Source: Pseudomarimonas salicorniae
GTDB lineage: Bacteria; Pseudomonadota; Gammaproteobacteria; Xanthomonadales; Xanthomonadaceae
Assembly: GCF_023156535.1 (NCBI RefSeq)
Contig: NZ_JALNMH010000001.1
Location: 124,001-188,000, forward strand
DNA length: 64,000 nucleotides
Direction: 5' to 3'
The position numbers and the translations under genes are program-made. The notes under the pieces were generated by a model. It was not told the origin of the DNA and ran no database searches. It saw only the letters and a list, made by a program, of their open reading frames with translations. Positions 54,148 to 63,682 of the stretch are shown piece after piece (the stretch's first letter is position 1; every line of letters begins with the position of its first letter).

Positions 54148-54170
54148 CCCCTCTCCCACCGGGAGAGGGG
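54148..54170. other. Hairpin between hppD and hmgA
   Basis: CCCCTCTCCC/GGGAGAGGGG, a 10-bp perfect stem with a 3-base loop, in the 64-base gap. With no T tract, it may reduce or stabilise the downstream message rather than terminate it. The sequence is of a type that is dispersed in many GC-rich proteobacteria. Confidence 0.6.
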
Positions 54171-54188
54171 TGTGTCGACGCGTGTGCC

Positions 54189-55286
54189 TCAGAGCACCCC
54201 GCGGCGCATCTGGTCGCGCTCGATGCTCTCGAACAGGGCCTGGAAGTTGCCCTCGCCGAAGCCTTCGTTGCCCTTGCGCTGGATGATCTCGAAGAAGATC
54301 GGACCGATCGCGTTCTGGGTGAAGATCTGCAGCAGCAGGCGCTTCTTGGTCTCGGGATCGGCGTCGATCAGGATGCGGTTCTTCTGCAGGCGCGGCAGGT
54401 CCTCGCCATGGCCGGGGATGCGCTCATCGACCACCTCGAAGTAGGTGTCCGGCGTGTGCAGGAACTCGACGCCCTGCTCGCGCATCTTCTCGATCGTCGC
54501 GTAGATGTCGTCGGTAAAGCAGGCGATGTGCTGGATGCCCTCGCCCTTGTACTCGCGCAGGTACTCGTTGATCTGCGACTTCTCGTCCGAACTCTCGTTG
54601 AGCGGGATGCGGACCATGCCGTCGGGCGCGGTCATCGCCTTCGACACCAGGCCGGTCTTGGCCCCCTTGATGTCGAAGTAGCGGATCTCGCGGAAGTTGA
54701 ACAAGCGCTCGTAGTAGTCGGCCCACTTGCCCATGTTCCCCGGGAACAGGTTGTGGGTCAGGTGGTCGATGAAGGTCAGGCCGAAGCCGGTCGGCTTCAT
54801 CTCGGCGCCCGGCAGCCACTCGTAGTCGGGGTCGTGGATGGTGCCCTTCTCGTCATAGCGGTCGACGATGTAGAGCATGCAGTCGCCGATTCCCTTGATC
54901 ACCGGCGCGGCCACCGCCTTGCTCAGCTCGTCCTCGGCCTCGAACGCCTCGGCGCCGTTCTTCAGCGCCTGCACACGCGCCCACTCGGCGAGCTTGTTGA
55001 CCCGGATGGCGAAGCCGCAGGCGCTGGGGCCGTGCTCGGCCGCGAAGCGCGCGGCGAAGCTGTCCGGATCCTCGTTGATCAGGAAGGTGCAGTCGCCCTG
55101 GCGGTAGGTCGTGATCTTGCGGGTCTTGTGCCTGGCCACCGGGGTGAATCCCAGCATGCGGAAATACTGGTGCAGCTTTTCCGGCTCCGGCGAGGCAAAC
55201 TCGACGAATTCGAAGCCGTCGATGCCCATCGGGTTCTCGTGGCTGACTGCGGCGGCGCCGGCGTGCGGCTTGAGCTGGGCGTTCAT
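54189..55286 (-). CDS. hppD: 4-Hydroxyphenylpyruvate dioxygenase
   Basis: 365-aa Fe(II)-dependent dioxygenase of the vicinal-oxygen-chelate fold. It converts 4-hydroxyphenylpyruvate to homogentisate. The C-terminal half has the iron-site elements [22 protein letters not shown] and [21 protein letters not shown], the highly conserved C-terminal signature. The ATG at 55286 follows a GGGAGAAG site. It is the first gene of the hppD-hmgA-fahA-maiA operon, behind a good sigma70 promoter and divergent from a MarR regulator 99 bases away. Confidence 0.97.
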   Translation of the reverse strand: MNAQLKPHAGAAAVSHENPMGIDGFEFVEFASPEPEKLHQYFRMLGFTPVARHKTRKITTYRQGDCTFLINEDPDSFAARFAAEHGPSACGFAIRVNKLAEWARVQALKNGAEAFEAEDELSKAVAAPVIKGIGDCMLYIVDRYDEKGTIHDPDYEWLPGAEMKPTGFGLTFIDHLTHNLFPGNMGKWADYYERLFNFREIRYFDIKGAKTGLVSKAMTAPDGMVRIPLNESSDEKSQINEYLREYKGEGIQHIACFTDDIYATIEKMREQGVEFLHTPDTYFEVVDERIPGHGEDLPRLQKNRILIDADPETKKRLLLQIFTQNAIGPIFFEIIQRKGNEGFGEGNFQALFESIERDQMRRGVL

Positions 55287-55343
55287 GGCTTCTCCCGATG
55301 AGTCGGTGGCGTGCGGGCGCATCGCCATGATGCGCCGTCCTCC

Positions 55344-55372
55344 ACTATAGTTTCTGTGGCAACCATTGACAA
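55344..55372 (-). promoter_or_regulatory. Sigma70 promoter of the tyrosine-degradation operon
   Basis: On the minus strand TTGTCA (55367-55372) and TATAGT (55344-55349) are separated by 17 bases, close to consensus. The start point would be near 55337, giving a leader of about 50 bases. The spacer contains GGTTGC..GAAACT, a poor inverted repeat that could be part of the operator for the divergent MarR regulator; this part is inference. Confidence 0.72.
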
Positions 55373-55385
55373 GCAGGCCCAACGG

Positions 55386-55844
55386 ATGAGCGAACAGACC
55401 CACCCGGTGCTCGACCTCGAACACTTCCTGCCCTATCGGCTCTCGGTGCTCAGCAACCGGATCAGCGCCGACATCGCCGCCTTCTACCGCGACCGCTTCG
55501 GGCTGTCGGTGACCGAATGGCGGGCGATGGCGGTGCTCGGCCGCTATCCCGGCGCCTCGGGCATGGACATCACCGAGCGCACGGCCATGGACAAGGTGGC
55601 GGTGAGCCGCGCGGTCAATGCGCTGCTGGACCGCGGGCTCGTCCTGCGCGAGTTCGACAGGGCCGACCGGCGGCGCTCGATCCTGACCCTTTCCGAGCAG
55701 GGCCAGGCGGTGTACGACGAGATCGCCCCGCTGGCCCTGAAGCTCGAGGCCTCGCTGCTCGCCTCGCTCGATGAGGCCGAGCGCAACCAGCTCTGGCAGC
55801 TTCTGGACAAGCTCGACGCCGCCGAGCTGCGCGCACACGGCTGA
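55386..55844 (+). CDS. MarR-family transcriptional regulator
   Basis: 152-aa winged-helix regulator. The DNA-binding part (about 45-110; LSVTEWRAMAVLGRYPGASG, DKVAVSRAVNALLDRGLVLR and the wing EFDRADRRRSILTLSEQG) is typical. The N- and C-terminal helices should form the dimer. The ATG at 55386 is the first after the shared promoter region. Divergence from hppD suggests that it represses or activates tyrosine degradation in response to an intermediate, as known for HmgR/HpdR-type regulators (context, not proof). Confidence 0.9.
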   Translation: MSEQTHPVLDLEHFLPYRLSVLSNRISADIAAFYRDRFGLSVTEWRAMAVLGRYPGASGMDITERTAMDKVAVSRAVNALLDRGLVLREFDRADRRRSILTLSEQGQAVYDEIAPLALKLEASLLASLDEAERNQLWQLLDKLDAAELRAHG

Positions 55845-55960
55845 CGCGGGCAGGGTTCGCTTCGCCGCAGTGCAGCTTGACCGCGGACTTCGGGACGGGG
55901 ACCCTCGGCGACCCGCCGGGTCGCGACCCGGTCTTCCCGATCGCATCTCAAGGACTGCCC

Positions 55961-58075
55961 GTGACTGCACCCCAGCGCTCCCTGCTCGCCGCCGCCATCG
56001 TTTTCTCGCTCGGGCTTGCCGCCTGCTCCAAGGCCCCCGAACAGCCCGCCGAGCCGGTGGCGAGCGCGCCGCAGACCCCCGCGCCGCTGGCGATCGACTT
56101 CAGCAAGGTGCCGGAGCCGATCAGCTTCTCGGCCGCCGACATCGACCCCGCCATCGCCGCCTGCGAGCGCTTCGGCGACCATGTGAACAGCAAGTGGCTG
56201 GCAGCCAATCCGATTCCCGGTGACCGCACCACCTGGGGCGCCTTCCCGGCACTCGGCGAGCGCTCGCTGGCCGTGCAGCACGAGATCGCCAAGGCCGCCG
56301 CGGCCGACAGCACCGCGGCCGAGGGCAGCATCCGGCGCAAGGTCGGCAACTTCTTCTCCGCGGGCATGGATACCGCGGCCATCGAGGCCGCCGGCATCAG
56401 CCCGATCCAGGCCGACCTCGACGCGATTTCCGAGCTCGCCGACGGAGCAGGCGTCGCGGCCTACCTGCGTGACCGCTACGCCAGCGGCGAGGGCATGCTC
56501 TTCTCGTTCTATGGCAGCGCCGACGTCAAGAACTCGGAGATGAACATCGCCTACGCCGGTCAGGGCGGCCTGTCCCTGCCGGAGCGCGCCTACTATCTGG
56601 AAGATCGCGAGGACTACGTCAAGGCGCGCGCCGCCTTCCTCGAGCACGTGGCGAAGCTGTTGCAGCTGGCCGGTGCCGACGAGGCCACCGCCAAGGCCAG
56701 CGCGCAGACCGTGCTCGACTTCGAGACCCGCCTGGCCCGCGCCTCGCTCGACCGCCTCTCGCTGCGCGACCCGGCCAACCGCTACAACCCGGTTGACCTG
56801 GCCAGCGCCGATGCGATGACCCCGAACTTCCCCTGGACCGCGTTCTTCGATGCGCTGCAGGTGCAGCGCCCCGAGATGTTCTCGCTGGCGATGACCGACT
56901 TCTTCAAGGAGGTCGACAAGATGCTGGTCGACCTGCCGGTCGAGGACTGGAAGACCTGGCTGCGCTTCAAGACCATCGACGAGGCCGCGCCCTTCCTCAG
57001 CAGCGCCTTCGAGCAGCAGAACTTCGACTTCTACCGCAAGACGCTGGCCGGACAGAAGGAGCAGCAGGAGCGCTGGAAGCGCGTGCTGGGCTCCCTCAAT
57101 CGCTCGATGGGCGAAGCGCTTGGCCAGCTCTACGTCGAAGTGGCCTTCCCGCCCGAATCCAAGGCCAAGATGGAAGTCCTGGTCGGCAACCTCAAGGAAG
57201 CGCTCAAGGGCCGTCTCGAGAAACTCGAGTGGATGGGCGAGGAAACCCGGGCCAAGGCGCTCGAGAAGTGGGCCGCCTTCACCCCGAAGATCGGCTACCC
57301 GGACAAGTGGCGCGAGTGGGACGGCCTGGTGGTCAGCGGCGACAGCTACCTCGACAACGTGCGCGCCGCGGCCGGCTTCAACTACCGCTACAACCTCGAC
57401 AAGATCGGCAAGCCGGTGGACAGGACCGAATGGGGCATGAGCCCGCAGACGGTCAACGCCTACTACCGCGCCACCGCCAACGAGATCGTCTTCCCGGCCG
57501 CCATCCTGCAGCCGCCGTTCTTCGATCCGAACGCGGATGACGCGCTCAACTACGGCGGCATCGGCGCGGTGATCGGCCACGAAATGCTGCACGGCTACGA
57601 CGACCAGGGCAGCAAGTTCGACGCCGCCGGCAACATGATCAACTGGTGGACCGACGAGGACCGCAAGCGCTTCGAGGCCAGCGCTGCCAAGCTGGCCGAC
57701 CAGTACAGCGCCTACGAGGCGCTGCCGGGCATGTTCGTCAACGGCAAGCTGGGCCTGGGCGAGAACATCGCCGACCTCGGCGGCGTCACCGTCGCGCTGG
57801 ATGCGCTGCAGCGCGCCCAAGGCGAGAACTTCACCGACCCGATGGTCGACGGCCTGACGCAGACCCAGCGCTTCTTCATGAACTGGGCCACGGTGTGGCG
57901 GATCAACTACACCGAGGAGCAGATGAAGGTGCAGCTGACCGTCGGCCCGCACTCGCCCGGCGCCTTCCGCGCCATTGGCCCGGCGCAGAACCTGCCCGCC
58001 TTCGCCGAGGCCTTCGCCTGCAAAGCAGGCGACCCGATGGTGCGCTCCGAACAGGACCGCGTCGTCATCTGGTAA
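55961..58075 (+). CDS. M13-family (neprilysin-like) metallopeptidase lipoprotein
   Basis: 704-aa zinc endopeptidase of the PepO/neprilysin family. GTG 55961 has an AAGGA site and gives a lipoprotein signal with LGLAAC (Cys about 22). The N-terminal M13 domain is about 55-440 and the peptidase domain about 500-704. VNAYYRATANEIVFPAAILQ, the zinc motif HEMLH (540-544) with GYDDQGSKFD, and GENIADLGG supplying the third ligand are intact. It should act on oligopeptides in the periplasm or at the outer membrane. Starts further upstream lack a signal sequence. It is followed by a 12-bp hairpin. Confidence 0.95.
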   Translation: MTAPQRSLLAAAIVFSLGLAACSKAPEQPAEPVASAPQTPAPLAIDFSKVPEPISFSAADIDPAIAACERFGDHVNSKWLAANPIPGDRTTWGAFPALGERSLAVQHEIAKAAAADSTAAEGSIRRKVGNFFSAGMDTAAIEAAGISPIQADLDAISELADGAGVAAYLRDRYASGEGMLFSFYGSADVKNSEMNIAYAGQGGLSLPERAYYLEDREDYVKARAAFLEHVAKLLQLAGADEATAKASAQTVLDFETRLARASLDRLSLRDPANRYNPVDLASADAMTPNFPWTAFFDALQVQRPEMFSLAMTDFFKEVDKMLVDLPVEDWKTWLRFKTIDEAAPFLSSAFEQQNFDFYRKTLAGQKEQQERWKRVLGSLNRSMGEALGQLYVEVAFPPESKAKMEVLVGNLKEALKGRLEKLEWMGEETRAKALEKWAAFTPKIGYPDKWREWDGLVVSGDSYLDNVRAAAGFNYRYNLDKIGKPVDRTEWGMSPQTVNAYYRATANEIVFPAAILQPPFFDPNADDALNYGGIGAVIGHEMLHGYDDQGSKFDAAGNMINWWTDEDRKRFEASAAKLADQYSAYEALPGMFVNGKLGLGENIADLGGVTVALDALQRAQGENFTDPMVDGLTQTQRFFMNWATVWRINYTEEQMKVQLTVGPHSPGAFRAIGPAQNLPAFAEAFACKAGDPMVRSEQDRVVIW

Positions 58076-58083
58076 GCCCAAAG

Positions 58084-58112
58084 GCGCCGCGCGGGATCAA
58101 CCCGCGCGGCGC
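58084..58112 (+). terminator. Hairpin after the M13 peptidase gene
   Basis: 12-bp stem (58084-58095 with 58101-58112, GCCGCGCGGG/CCCGCGCGGC core) with a 5-base loop, 8 bases after the stop. It has no T tract, so it is a terminator-like structure rather than a proven intrinsic terminator. Confidence 0.5.
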
Positions 58113-58130
58113 GCGATGGGGCGGCGGGTT

Positions 58131-58262
58131 CGGGCGCGAAGTTCGCATTCGCCCCGGTCCCGCTGTAGGAGCCAACTTGCTGGCGATAGGCGCCCCGGAT
58201 GGGACGATCGCCAGCAAGCTGGCTCCTACATTCGGGCTCTGCGGAAGGTCTTCTTTGCGCCC
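58131..58262. repeat. Composite hairpin repeat, short copy R3
   Basis: 132-base copy that keeps the inverted outer ends (GGGCGCGAAG at 58132; GTCTTCTTTGCGCCC at 58248-58262) but only module A: TGTAGGAGCCAACTTGCTGG (58164-58187) and its complement (58207-58230). Modules B and C are missing, so this may be the basic form or a deletion product. It lies between convergent genes, 11 bases from the end of kynA. Confidence 0.78.
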
Positions 58263-58273
58263 TTCCCCTCCGC

Positions 58274-59128
58274 TCAGCTACCCAGCACCGTGCGCACCTC
58301 GAGCAACTCGGGGAAGAAGGTCAGTTCCAGCGCCTGCTTGAGGAAACCGACCCCGCTCGAGCCGCCGGTGCCGCGTTTGTAGCCGATGATCCGCTCGACC
58401 GTCTTCATGTGCCGGAAGCGCCACATCTGGAACGAATCCTCGATGTCGATCAGCTGCTCGCACAGGGCGTACTCGGCCCAGTGCGCTGCGGTGTCCTGGT
58501 AGATCGCGGTGAACACCGGGACCAGTCCGGCGCTGCGCTGGTGGGGCTTGCGCACGTCGCGGGCGAGCAATTCACGCGGTACCGGATGGCCGGCGCGGGC
58601 GAGGTAGCGGAGGAACTCGTCGTACAGCGAGGGCGCCTCGAAGACCTCCCGCAGCTGCGCCTGCAGGACCGGACGGTACTCGAAGACGTTCAACATCTTC
58701 TCGTTCTTGTTGCCGAGCAGGAACTCGACCGTCCGGTACTGATAGCTCTGGAAGCCCGAAGACGGCCCGAGCACATCGCGGAACTCGCCGTATTCGCTTG
58801 GCGTGAGCGTCTCCAGCACGGACCACTGCTCGAACAGCTGACGCTGCACCTGCTTGACCCGCGCCAGCACCTTCTGCACGGGACCGAGGTTGTCCTCGCG
58901 CAGGTGGACGATCGCCGCCCGCAGCTCGTGGACGATCAGCTTGAGCCACAGTTCGGCCACCTGGTGCTGGATGATGAACAGCATCTCGTCGTGGTGGGTC
59001 GGCTGCGACAGCGGCGCCTGCGCATCGAGCAGCTTGTCCAGCTGGAGATAGCCGTCGTAGGTCAGGCGGTCGCGCAGGTCGGTGGTGATCCCGTCCTCCA
59101 GATCGCGCTGGTTCTCGGAAACGCTCAT
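58274..59128 (-). CDS. kynA: Tryptophan 2,3-dioxygenase
   Basis: 284-aa haem dioxygenase that opens the indole ring of L-tryptophan to N-formylkynurenine, the first step of the kynurenine pathway. Typical elements are [54 protein letters not shown] and [20 protein letters not shown] with the axial haem histidine, followed by [11 protein letters not shown], which contacts the substrate. No other kynurenine genes (kynB, kynU) are in the window. It lies near the tyrosine operon but in a separate unit. Confidence 0.97.
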   Translation of the reverse strand: MSVSENQRDLEDGITTDLRDRLTYDGYLQLDKLLDAQAPLSQPTHHDEMLFIIQHQVAELWLKLIVHELRAAIVHLREDNLGPVQKVLARVKQVQRQLFEQWSVLETLTPSEYGEFRDVLGPSSGFQSYQYRTVEFLLGNKNEKMLNVFEYRPVLQAQLREVFEAPSLYDEFLRYLARAGHPVPRELLARDVRKPHQRSAGLVPVFTAIYQDTAAHWAEYALCEQLIDIEDSFQMWRFRHMKTVERIIGYKRGTGGSSGVGFLKQALELTFFPELLEVRTVLGS

Positions 59129-59230
59129 CGGCAGGTCAAGCCCGTGTGAAGGGCCACCGATGGTACCGGATGACCGGGGCTCGACCGGAAACTGACGGCG
59201 CCCGACATCCCGGTGAAACATGAACGGTTC

Positions 59231-59236
59231 TATAAT
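59231..59236 (+). promoter_or_regulatory. Consensus -10 element upstream of the secreted nuclease
   Basis: TATAAT, 58 bases before the ATG of the nuclease gene. No good -35 lies 16-18 bases upstream, so an activator or an alternative factor may be needed. Confidence 0.5.
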
Positions 59237-59294
59237 GCGCGCCCGTCCGCGCCGGGGACCGCGCGGAGCCGAACCACTCCGGGGATTCCATACC

Positions 59295-62200
59295 ATGTTC
59301 AAGCTTCGTTCGCGTCGGGCCGCGGCCCGTGCGGCCCTGTGCCTGTTTGTGCTCATCTTCTGCTGTGGCCAGGCCGCGGCGGCCGGGCGCCTGGTCATCA
59401 GCCAGGTGTACGGCGGAGGCGGCAACAGCGGGGCCACCTTCACCCACGACTTCGTCGAGCTGTTCAACGCCGGCGATGCAGCGGTCAGCGTCGATGGCTG
59501 GAGCGTCCAGTACGCCTCCTCCAGCGGCACCAGCTGGCAGAGCACCGCGCTGTCGGGCAGCGTGCTGCCGGGGCAGTACTACCTGGTGCAGCAGGCGCGC
59601 GGCAGCGGCGGCAGTGTCGCCCTGCCCGATCCGGATGCCAGCGGCTCGATCGCCATGTCGGCGAGCTCGGGCAAGGTGGCCCTGGTGGCCGCGACGGCCG
59701 CGCTGAGCGGCGCCTGTCCGCTCGCCGATGCGGTCGACTTCGTCGGCTTCGGCAGCGCCAACTGCTTCGCCGGCAGCGCCGCAGCCCCGGGCCTTGGCAA
59801 CACCACCGCGGCCCTGCGTGGCGAGGCGGGTTGCCTGCTCGGTGGCGACAACGCCGCCGACTTCAGCCGCGGGACCCCGGCGCCGCGCAACAGCGCCGCC
59901 GCGCTGGCGCCCTGCGCCGGCGGCCCGGGCGCCGCCCAGCTGTCCATCTCCGACCTCAGCCTGGCCGAAGGCAACAGCGGCATCACCCCGTTCGGCTTCG
60001 AGATCAGCCTCGGAGAGCCGGCAGCCAATGACGTGGTGTTCGACGTGGTCACCCTCGACGGCAGCGCCAGCGCGGCCGAGGGCGACTACGTGCCGGTCAG
60101 CCTCATTGCGGCGCGCATCCCGGCCGGCGAGACCCGCTACCGGCTCGTGGTCGAGGTCCTGGGCGATACCGCCTTCGAGGCCGACGAGACCTTCGTGGTG
60201 CGCCTGATCAACGTCGTCGGCGCGCAGACGCTGCGCGGCGAGGCACTCGGCACCATCCAGAACGACGACCCGCAGCCGCTGCCGCTGCTGCCGATCCCGG
60301 TGATCCAGGGCGCCGGCATCGGCGACTCGCCGTGGCTCGGCCAGCGCGTGGCCGTCGAGGGCGTGATCACCGCGCGCCGCGGCAATGGCTACTTCATCCA
60401 GAGCGCGGTGGATGACGGCGACCCCACCACCGCGGAAGGCCTGTTCGTGTTCACCGGCAGCGCGCTGCCGGCCGAGGCCGAGGTGGGCACGCGTGCCCGG
60501 GTTGAGGGCGAGGTCAGCCAGTTCCGCTTCAGCCCGCATGGCTATGCGGTCACCCAGCTGAGCCGTTCGCAGCTGATCGTACAGGCGACGCGGCAGCCGC
60601 TGCCGGCCTCGGTGGAACTCACGGCTGCGGATCTGAGTCCGACGGCGCCGATCTCGCGTCTGGGCCGCTACCAGAGCATGCGCGTGCACCTTCCGCAGGC
60701 GCAGACCATCGGCGGCAGCAACAGCTTCGGCGACTTCTTCGTCAAGCTGCCCGAGGTCGCCCGTCCCGCCCGCGAGCCGGGCATTGCCCTGCTCGATGCG
60801 GTGCCGCTGCCCGCCGAGATCACCCCGCCGCGCTTCGACATGAACCCCGAGCGCCTGCGTGTGGTCAGCGTGGTCGCCCCGGGCGACGCGCCGCTGTTCG
60901 TCGACAGCCTCGCCGACATCGCCGGCCTCGAGGGCGTGCTGTACTACGACCGCGCCGAGTTCAGCCTGCTGCTGGACGCCTCGGCGCCGGTAGCGGTCAA
61001 CGGCGGCATCGCCCCGCGCCCCGCCCCGGCCGCGCCCTTCGATGCGCTGACCATCGGCAGCTACAACATCGAGAACTTCAATGCCGCCAGCAGCAACGCC
61101 GGCCCGCGCCTTCAGAAGCTCAGCCAGGTGTTCTGCGGCTTCCTCGGCACGCCTGACATCGTCGGCCTGGTCGAGATCGCCAACCTCGAATCGGTGCAGG
61201 CCCTGGCCACCGCCATCAACGACAACCAGTACGGTCACTGCCCGGACAACCCGCGCTACCAGGCCTTCCTGCTGTCCAACGCCGGCAGCCAGCGTCTGGC
61301 GTTCCTGGTCAGCACCCGCGAAGTGCTGCCGGGCGTGCCCCGCGTGGCGGTCAACGAGGTGATCGAGGAAGGCCTCGGCGACAGCCTGGTCGCGCCCGAC
61401 GGCAGCATCAGCGGCGTGCTGTTCGACCGTCCGCCTCTGCGCCTGTCGGCCACGGTGAGCGAGGACAATGGCCAGCAGGTCGACGTCACGGTGATCGGAA
61501 ACCACCTGCTGTCCCTGCTCAACGTGGTCGACCTGTCGCCGCGCAACGACAGCTGGGGCACCGGCGGCGAGCGCTCGCGCGGCAAGCGCCTGCAGCAGGC
61601 CGTGCGCCTGGCGCAGATCGTCGATGCCCGCCAGCGGTCCAACCCGGAGGAGAAGATCGTCCTGCTCGGCGACTTCAACGCCTTCGAGTTCAACGACGGC
61701 TATGTCGACGTCATGGGCATCATCAGCGGCCGCCCGGCCGCGGCCAACGAGGTCCTGGCCTACGCGCCCTCGCCGCTCGTCACGCCGCTGTTCAACCTGG
61801 CGGCGACGGTCCCGGCCGAGGACCGCTACTCCTACGTCTTCGCCGGCAACACCCAGGCGCTGGACCACATCCTGATCAACGCCCCGCTGCAGCAGCAGAG
61901 CACCCCGCAGCTGCACTACGTGCGGGTGAACAGCGACTTCGGCTACGACAACGCGGCGGACGTTTCCATTCCGGTGCGCAGCTCCGACCACGACCCGCTG
62001 GTCGCGCACCTGCGTCTGCCCGAGTTCGCCTACGCCGATGTCGACCTGTCCGTGCGCATCGACGGGCCGCGCACGCCGCTGGTCAACGGCGCGGCCGGCG
62101 AGTTCCGCATCGCGGTCGGCAACGGCGGTGCACACCGTGCCCGCGATGCCGTGCTCTCGGTCGAGCTGACGACGCCGGCCGAGCGCGTGCAGCTGGTCGA

Positions 62201-62447
62201 CGCCGCCGGGTGGTCCTGTGCCGTACAGGCCCAGGGCGCCCTGCGCAGCACCCTCGAGTGCCTGCGCAGCTCGCCCTTCGAAGCGGGTGCCAGCGAGACG
62301 CTCATGCTGCGCGCCAGCATGCCGCGGGTGGCCCCGCAGACCTTCCTGGTGCTGCAGGGTCGAATCGACAGCAGCGGCAGCGAGCGCTCGCCGCAGGACA
62401 ACACCGATTCGTTCTCGGTACGGGTCACCGGCAAGCCGGGCGGCTGA
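59295..62447 (+). CDS. Large secreted endonuclease (ExeM/NucH type)
   Basis: 1050-aa extracellular nuclease. A signal peptide (about 1-29, ending AAAA) precedes a lamin-tail domain (about 31-190; [20 protein letters not shown]). Then come a Calx-beta domain (about 215-320), an OB-like region (about 335-455), an endonuclease/exonuclease/phosphatase domain (about 585-905; [45 protein letters not shown] and SSDHDPLV) and a C-terminal CARDB/DUF11-like domain (about 910-1050). The Mg2+ nuclease residues E, D-x-N and SDHDP are all present, so it should degrade extracellular DNA. It stands alone with its own terminator. Confidence 0.93.
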   Translation: MFKLRSRRAAARAALCLFVLIFCCGQAAAAGRLVISQVYGGGGNSGATFTHDFVELFNAGDAAVSVDGWSVQYASSSGTSWQSTALSGSVLPGQYYLVQQARGSGGSVALPDPDASGSIAMSASSGKVALVAATAALSGACPLADAVDFVGFGSANCFAGSAAAPGLGNTTAALRGEAGCLLGGDNAADFSRGTPAPRNSAAALAPCAGGPGAAQLSISDLSLAEGNSGITPFGFEISLGEPAANDVVFDVVTLDGSASAAEGDYVPVSLIAARIPAGETRYRLVVEVLGDTAFEADETFVVRLINVVGAQTLRGEALGTIQNDDPQPLPLLPIPVIQGAGIGDSPWLGQRVAVEGVITARRGNGYFIQSAVDDGDPTTAEGLFVFTGSALPAEAEVGTRARVEGEVSQFRFSPHGYAVTQLSRSQLIVQATRQPLPASVELTAADLSPTAPISRLGRYQSMRVHLPQAQTIGGSNSFGDFFVKLPEVARPAREPGIALLDAVPLPAEITPPRFDMNPERLRVVSVVAPGDAPLFVDSLADIAGLEGVLYYDRAEFSLLLDASAPVAVNGGIAPRPAPAAPFDALTIGSYNIENFNAASSNAGPRLQKLSQVFCGFLGTPDIVGLVEIANLESVQALATAINDNQYGHCPDNPRYQAFLLSNAGSQRLAFLVSTREVLPGVPRVAVNEVIEEGLGDSLVAPDGSISGVLFDRPPLRLSATVSEDNGQQVDVTVIGNHLLSLLNVVDLSPRNDSWGTGGERSRGKRLQQAVRLAQIVDARQRSNPEEKIVLLGDFNAFEFNDGYVDVMGIISGRPAAANEVLAYAPSPLVTPLFNLAATVPAEDRYSYVFAGNTQALDHILINAPLQQQSTPQLHYVRVNSDFGYDNAADVSIPVRSSDHDPLVAHLRLPEFAYADVDLSVRIDGPRTPLVNGAAGEFRIAVGNGGAHRARDAVLSVELTTPAERVQLVDAAGWSCAVQAQGALRSTLECLRSSPFEAGASETLMLRASMPRVAPQTFLVLQGRIDSSGSERSPQDNTDSFSVRVTGKPGG

Positions 62448-62469
62448 GCCCGGCGCCAAGGCTAGACCC

Positions 62470-62507
62470 CGACAAGGGCGCGGCTTCGGTCGCGCCCTTG
62501 TCGTTTC
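62470..62507 (+). terminator. Rho-independent terminator of the nuclease gene
   Basis: 13-bp perfect stem CGACAAGGGCGCG/CGCGCCCTTGTCG with an 8-base loop followed by TTTC, 22 bases after the stop. Confidence 0.85.
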
Positions 62508-62608
62508 AGCGGCCGCGTTGGCCCCTGGTCAACGTTGTTTGCGCAGCGCGGCTTGCCTTGTCCGGGGCGCACTGCTATCACACGGCTTCGGTTTCCCGGG
62601 AAACAGGC

Positions 62609-63682
62609 ATGAGCGTCGTCGCCACCTTCTCCATCGAGTACCAGCGCTACCTCGACCCGGAAGGACGCCTCGTCGAGGACGACCTGCCGCCCTTCGCCCG
62701 CGATGACGAGGCGCTGGTCGAGCTGTACCGCCACATGAGCTACACACGCAGTTTCGACAGCAAGGCGGTGGCCCTGCAGCGCACCGGCAAGCTCGGCACC
62801 TATGCGTCCTGCCTGGGCCACGAGGCGACCCATGTCGGCGTCGCCTCGGCGATGCAGTACGACGACGTCATGGCGGTGTCCTACCGCGAGATCGGCGCCA
62901 TGCTGCACCGCGGGGTGAAGCCGCGCGAGATCCTCATGTACTGGGGCGGCGACGAGCGCGGCAGCGACTGGTCGGGCCCCGCCCACGACTTCCCGATCTG
63001 CGTGCCGATCTCGACCCAGTGCCTTCACGCGGCGGGCTCGGCGCTGGCCTTCAAGCTGCGCGGTGAGCCGCGGGTGGCGGTGGCCTTCTGCGGTGACGGC
63101 GGCAGCTCGAAGGCCGACTTCTACGCGGCACTCAACGCCGCCGGTGCCTACCAGCTGCCGCTGGTGCTGGTGGTGGTCAACAACCAGTGGGCGATCTCGG
63201 TACCGCGCAGTGCGCAGACCGGCGCCCAGACCCTGGCCCAGAAGGGCATCGCCGGCGGCCTCGACTGCGTGCAGGTCGACGGCAACGACCTGATCGCGGT
63301 GCGCGCCGCCACCGAGTACGCCATCGCCCGCGCCCGCAACGGCCACGGCGGCAGCGTCATCGAGGCAGTCACCTACCGGCTGTCCGACCACACCACCGCC
63401 GACGACGCGCGGCGCTACCGCGACGAGGCCGAGGTCAAGGCGGCCTGGGAACAGGAGCCGATGCGCCGACTGCGCAGCTACCTCAGCGAGAAAGGCCTGT
63501 GGAGCGACAGCCAGGAGCAGGCCTGGAAGGAAACCTGCGCCAAGCGCGTCGACGAGGAGGTCAACGCCTACCTCGCCAGCGAGGCGCCGCCGCTGTCCGA
63601 CATGTTCGACTACACCTACGCCGAGCCGCCGCTGGACCTGGTCCAGCAGCGCGCCGAGCTGCTCGCCGGGAGCAAGCGCTGA
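62609..63682 (+). CDS. 2-Oxoacid dehydrogenase E1 component, alpha subunit
   Basis: 357-aa thiamine-diphosphate-dependent E1 alpha subunit of a pyruvate or branched-chain 2-oxoacid dehydrogenase complex. The ThDP motif starts GDGG (162-165) and ends VVVNN about 30 residues later. The N-terminal YRHMSYTRSFDSKAVALQRT and GKLGTYASCLGHEATHVGVA and the phosphorylation-loop equivalent YRLSDHTTADDARRYRD are typical. The last base of its stop is the first base of the next gene's ATG, so translation is coupled. Whether it uses pyruvate or branched-chain 2-oxoacids cannot be settled from this sequence. Confidence 0.93.
   Translation: MSVVATFSIEYQRYLDPEGRLVEDDLPPFARDDEALVELYRHMSYTRSFDSKAVALQRTGKLGTYASCLGHEATHVGVASAMQYDDVMAVSYREIGAMLHRGVKPREILMYWGGDERGSDWSGPAHDFPICVPISTQCLHAAGSALAFKLRGEPRVAVAFCGDGGSSKADFYAALNAAGAYQLPLVLVVVNNQWAISVPRSAQTGAQTLAQKGIAGGLDCVQVDGNDLIAVRAATEYAIARARNGHGGSVIEAVTYRLSDHTTADDARRYRDEAEVKAAWEQEPMRRLRSYLSEKGLWSDSQEQAWKETCAKRVDEEVNAYLASEAPPLSDMFDYTYAEPPLDLVQQRAELLAGSKR

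Noticed and set aside
55544-58081. 845-codon open frame antisense to the M13 peptidase
   Set aside because: The plus strand encodes a complete M13 peptidase with zinc motif; the antisense product has no recognisable domain and also overlaps the MarR gene.
59136-62459. 1107-codon open frame antisense to the secreted nuclease
   Set aside because: The plus-strand frame has clear nuclease domains; the antisense product is Arg/Gly/Val/Asp-rich without motifs and overlaps the kynA start region.
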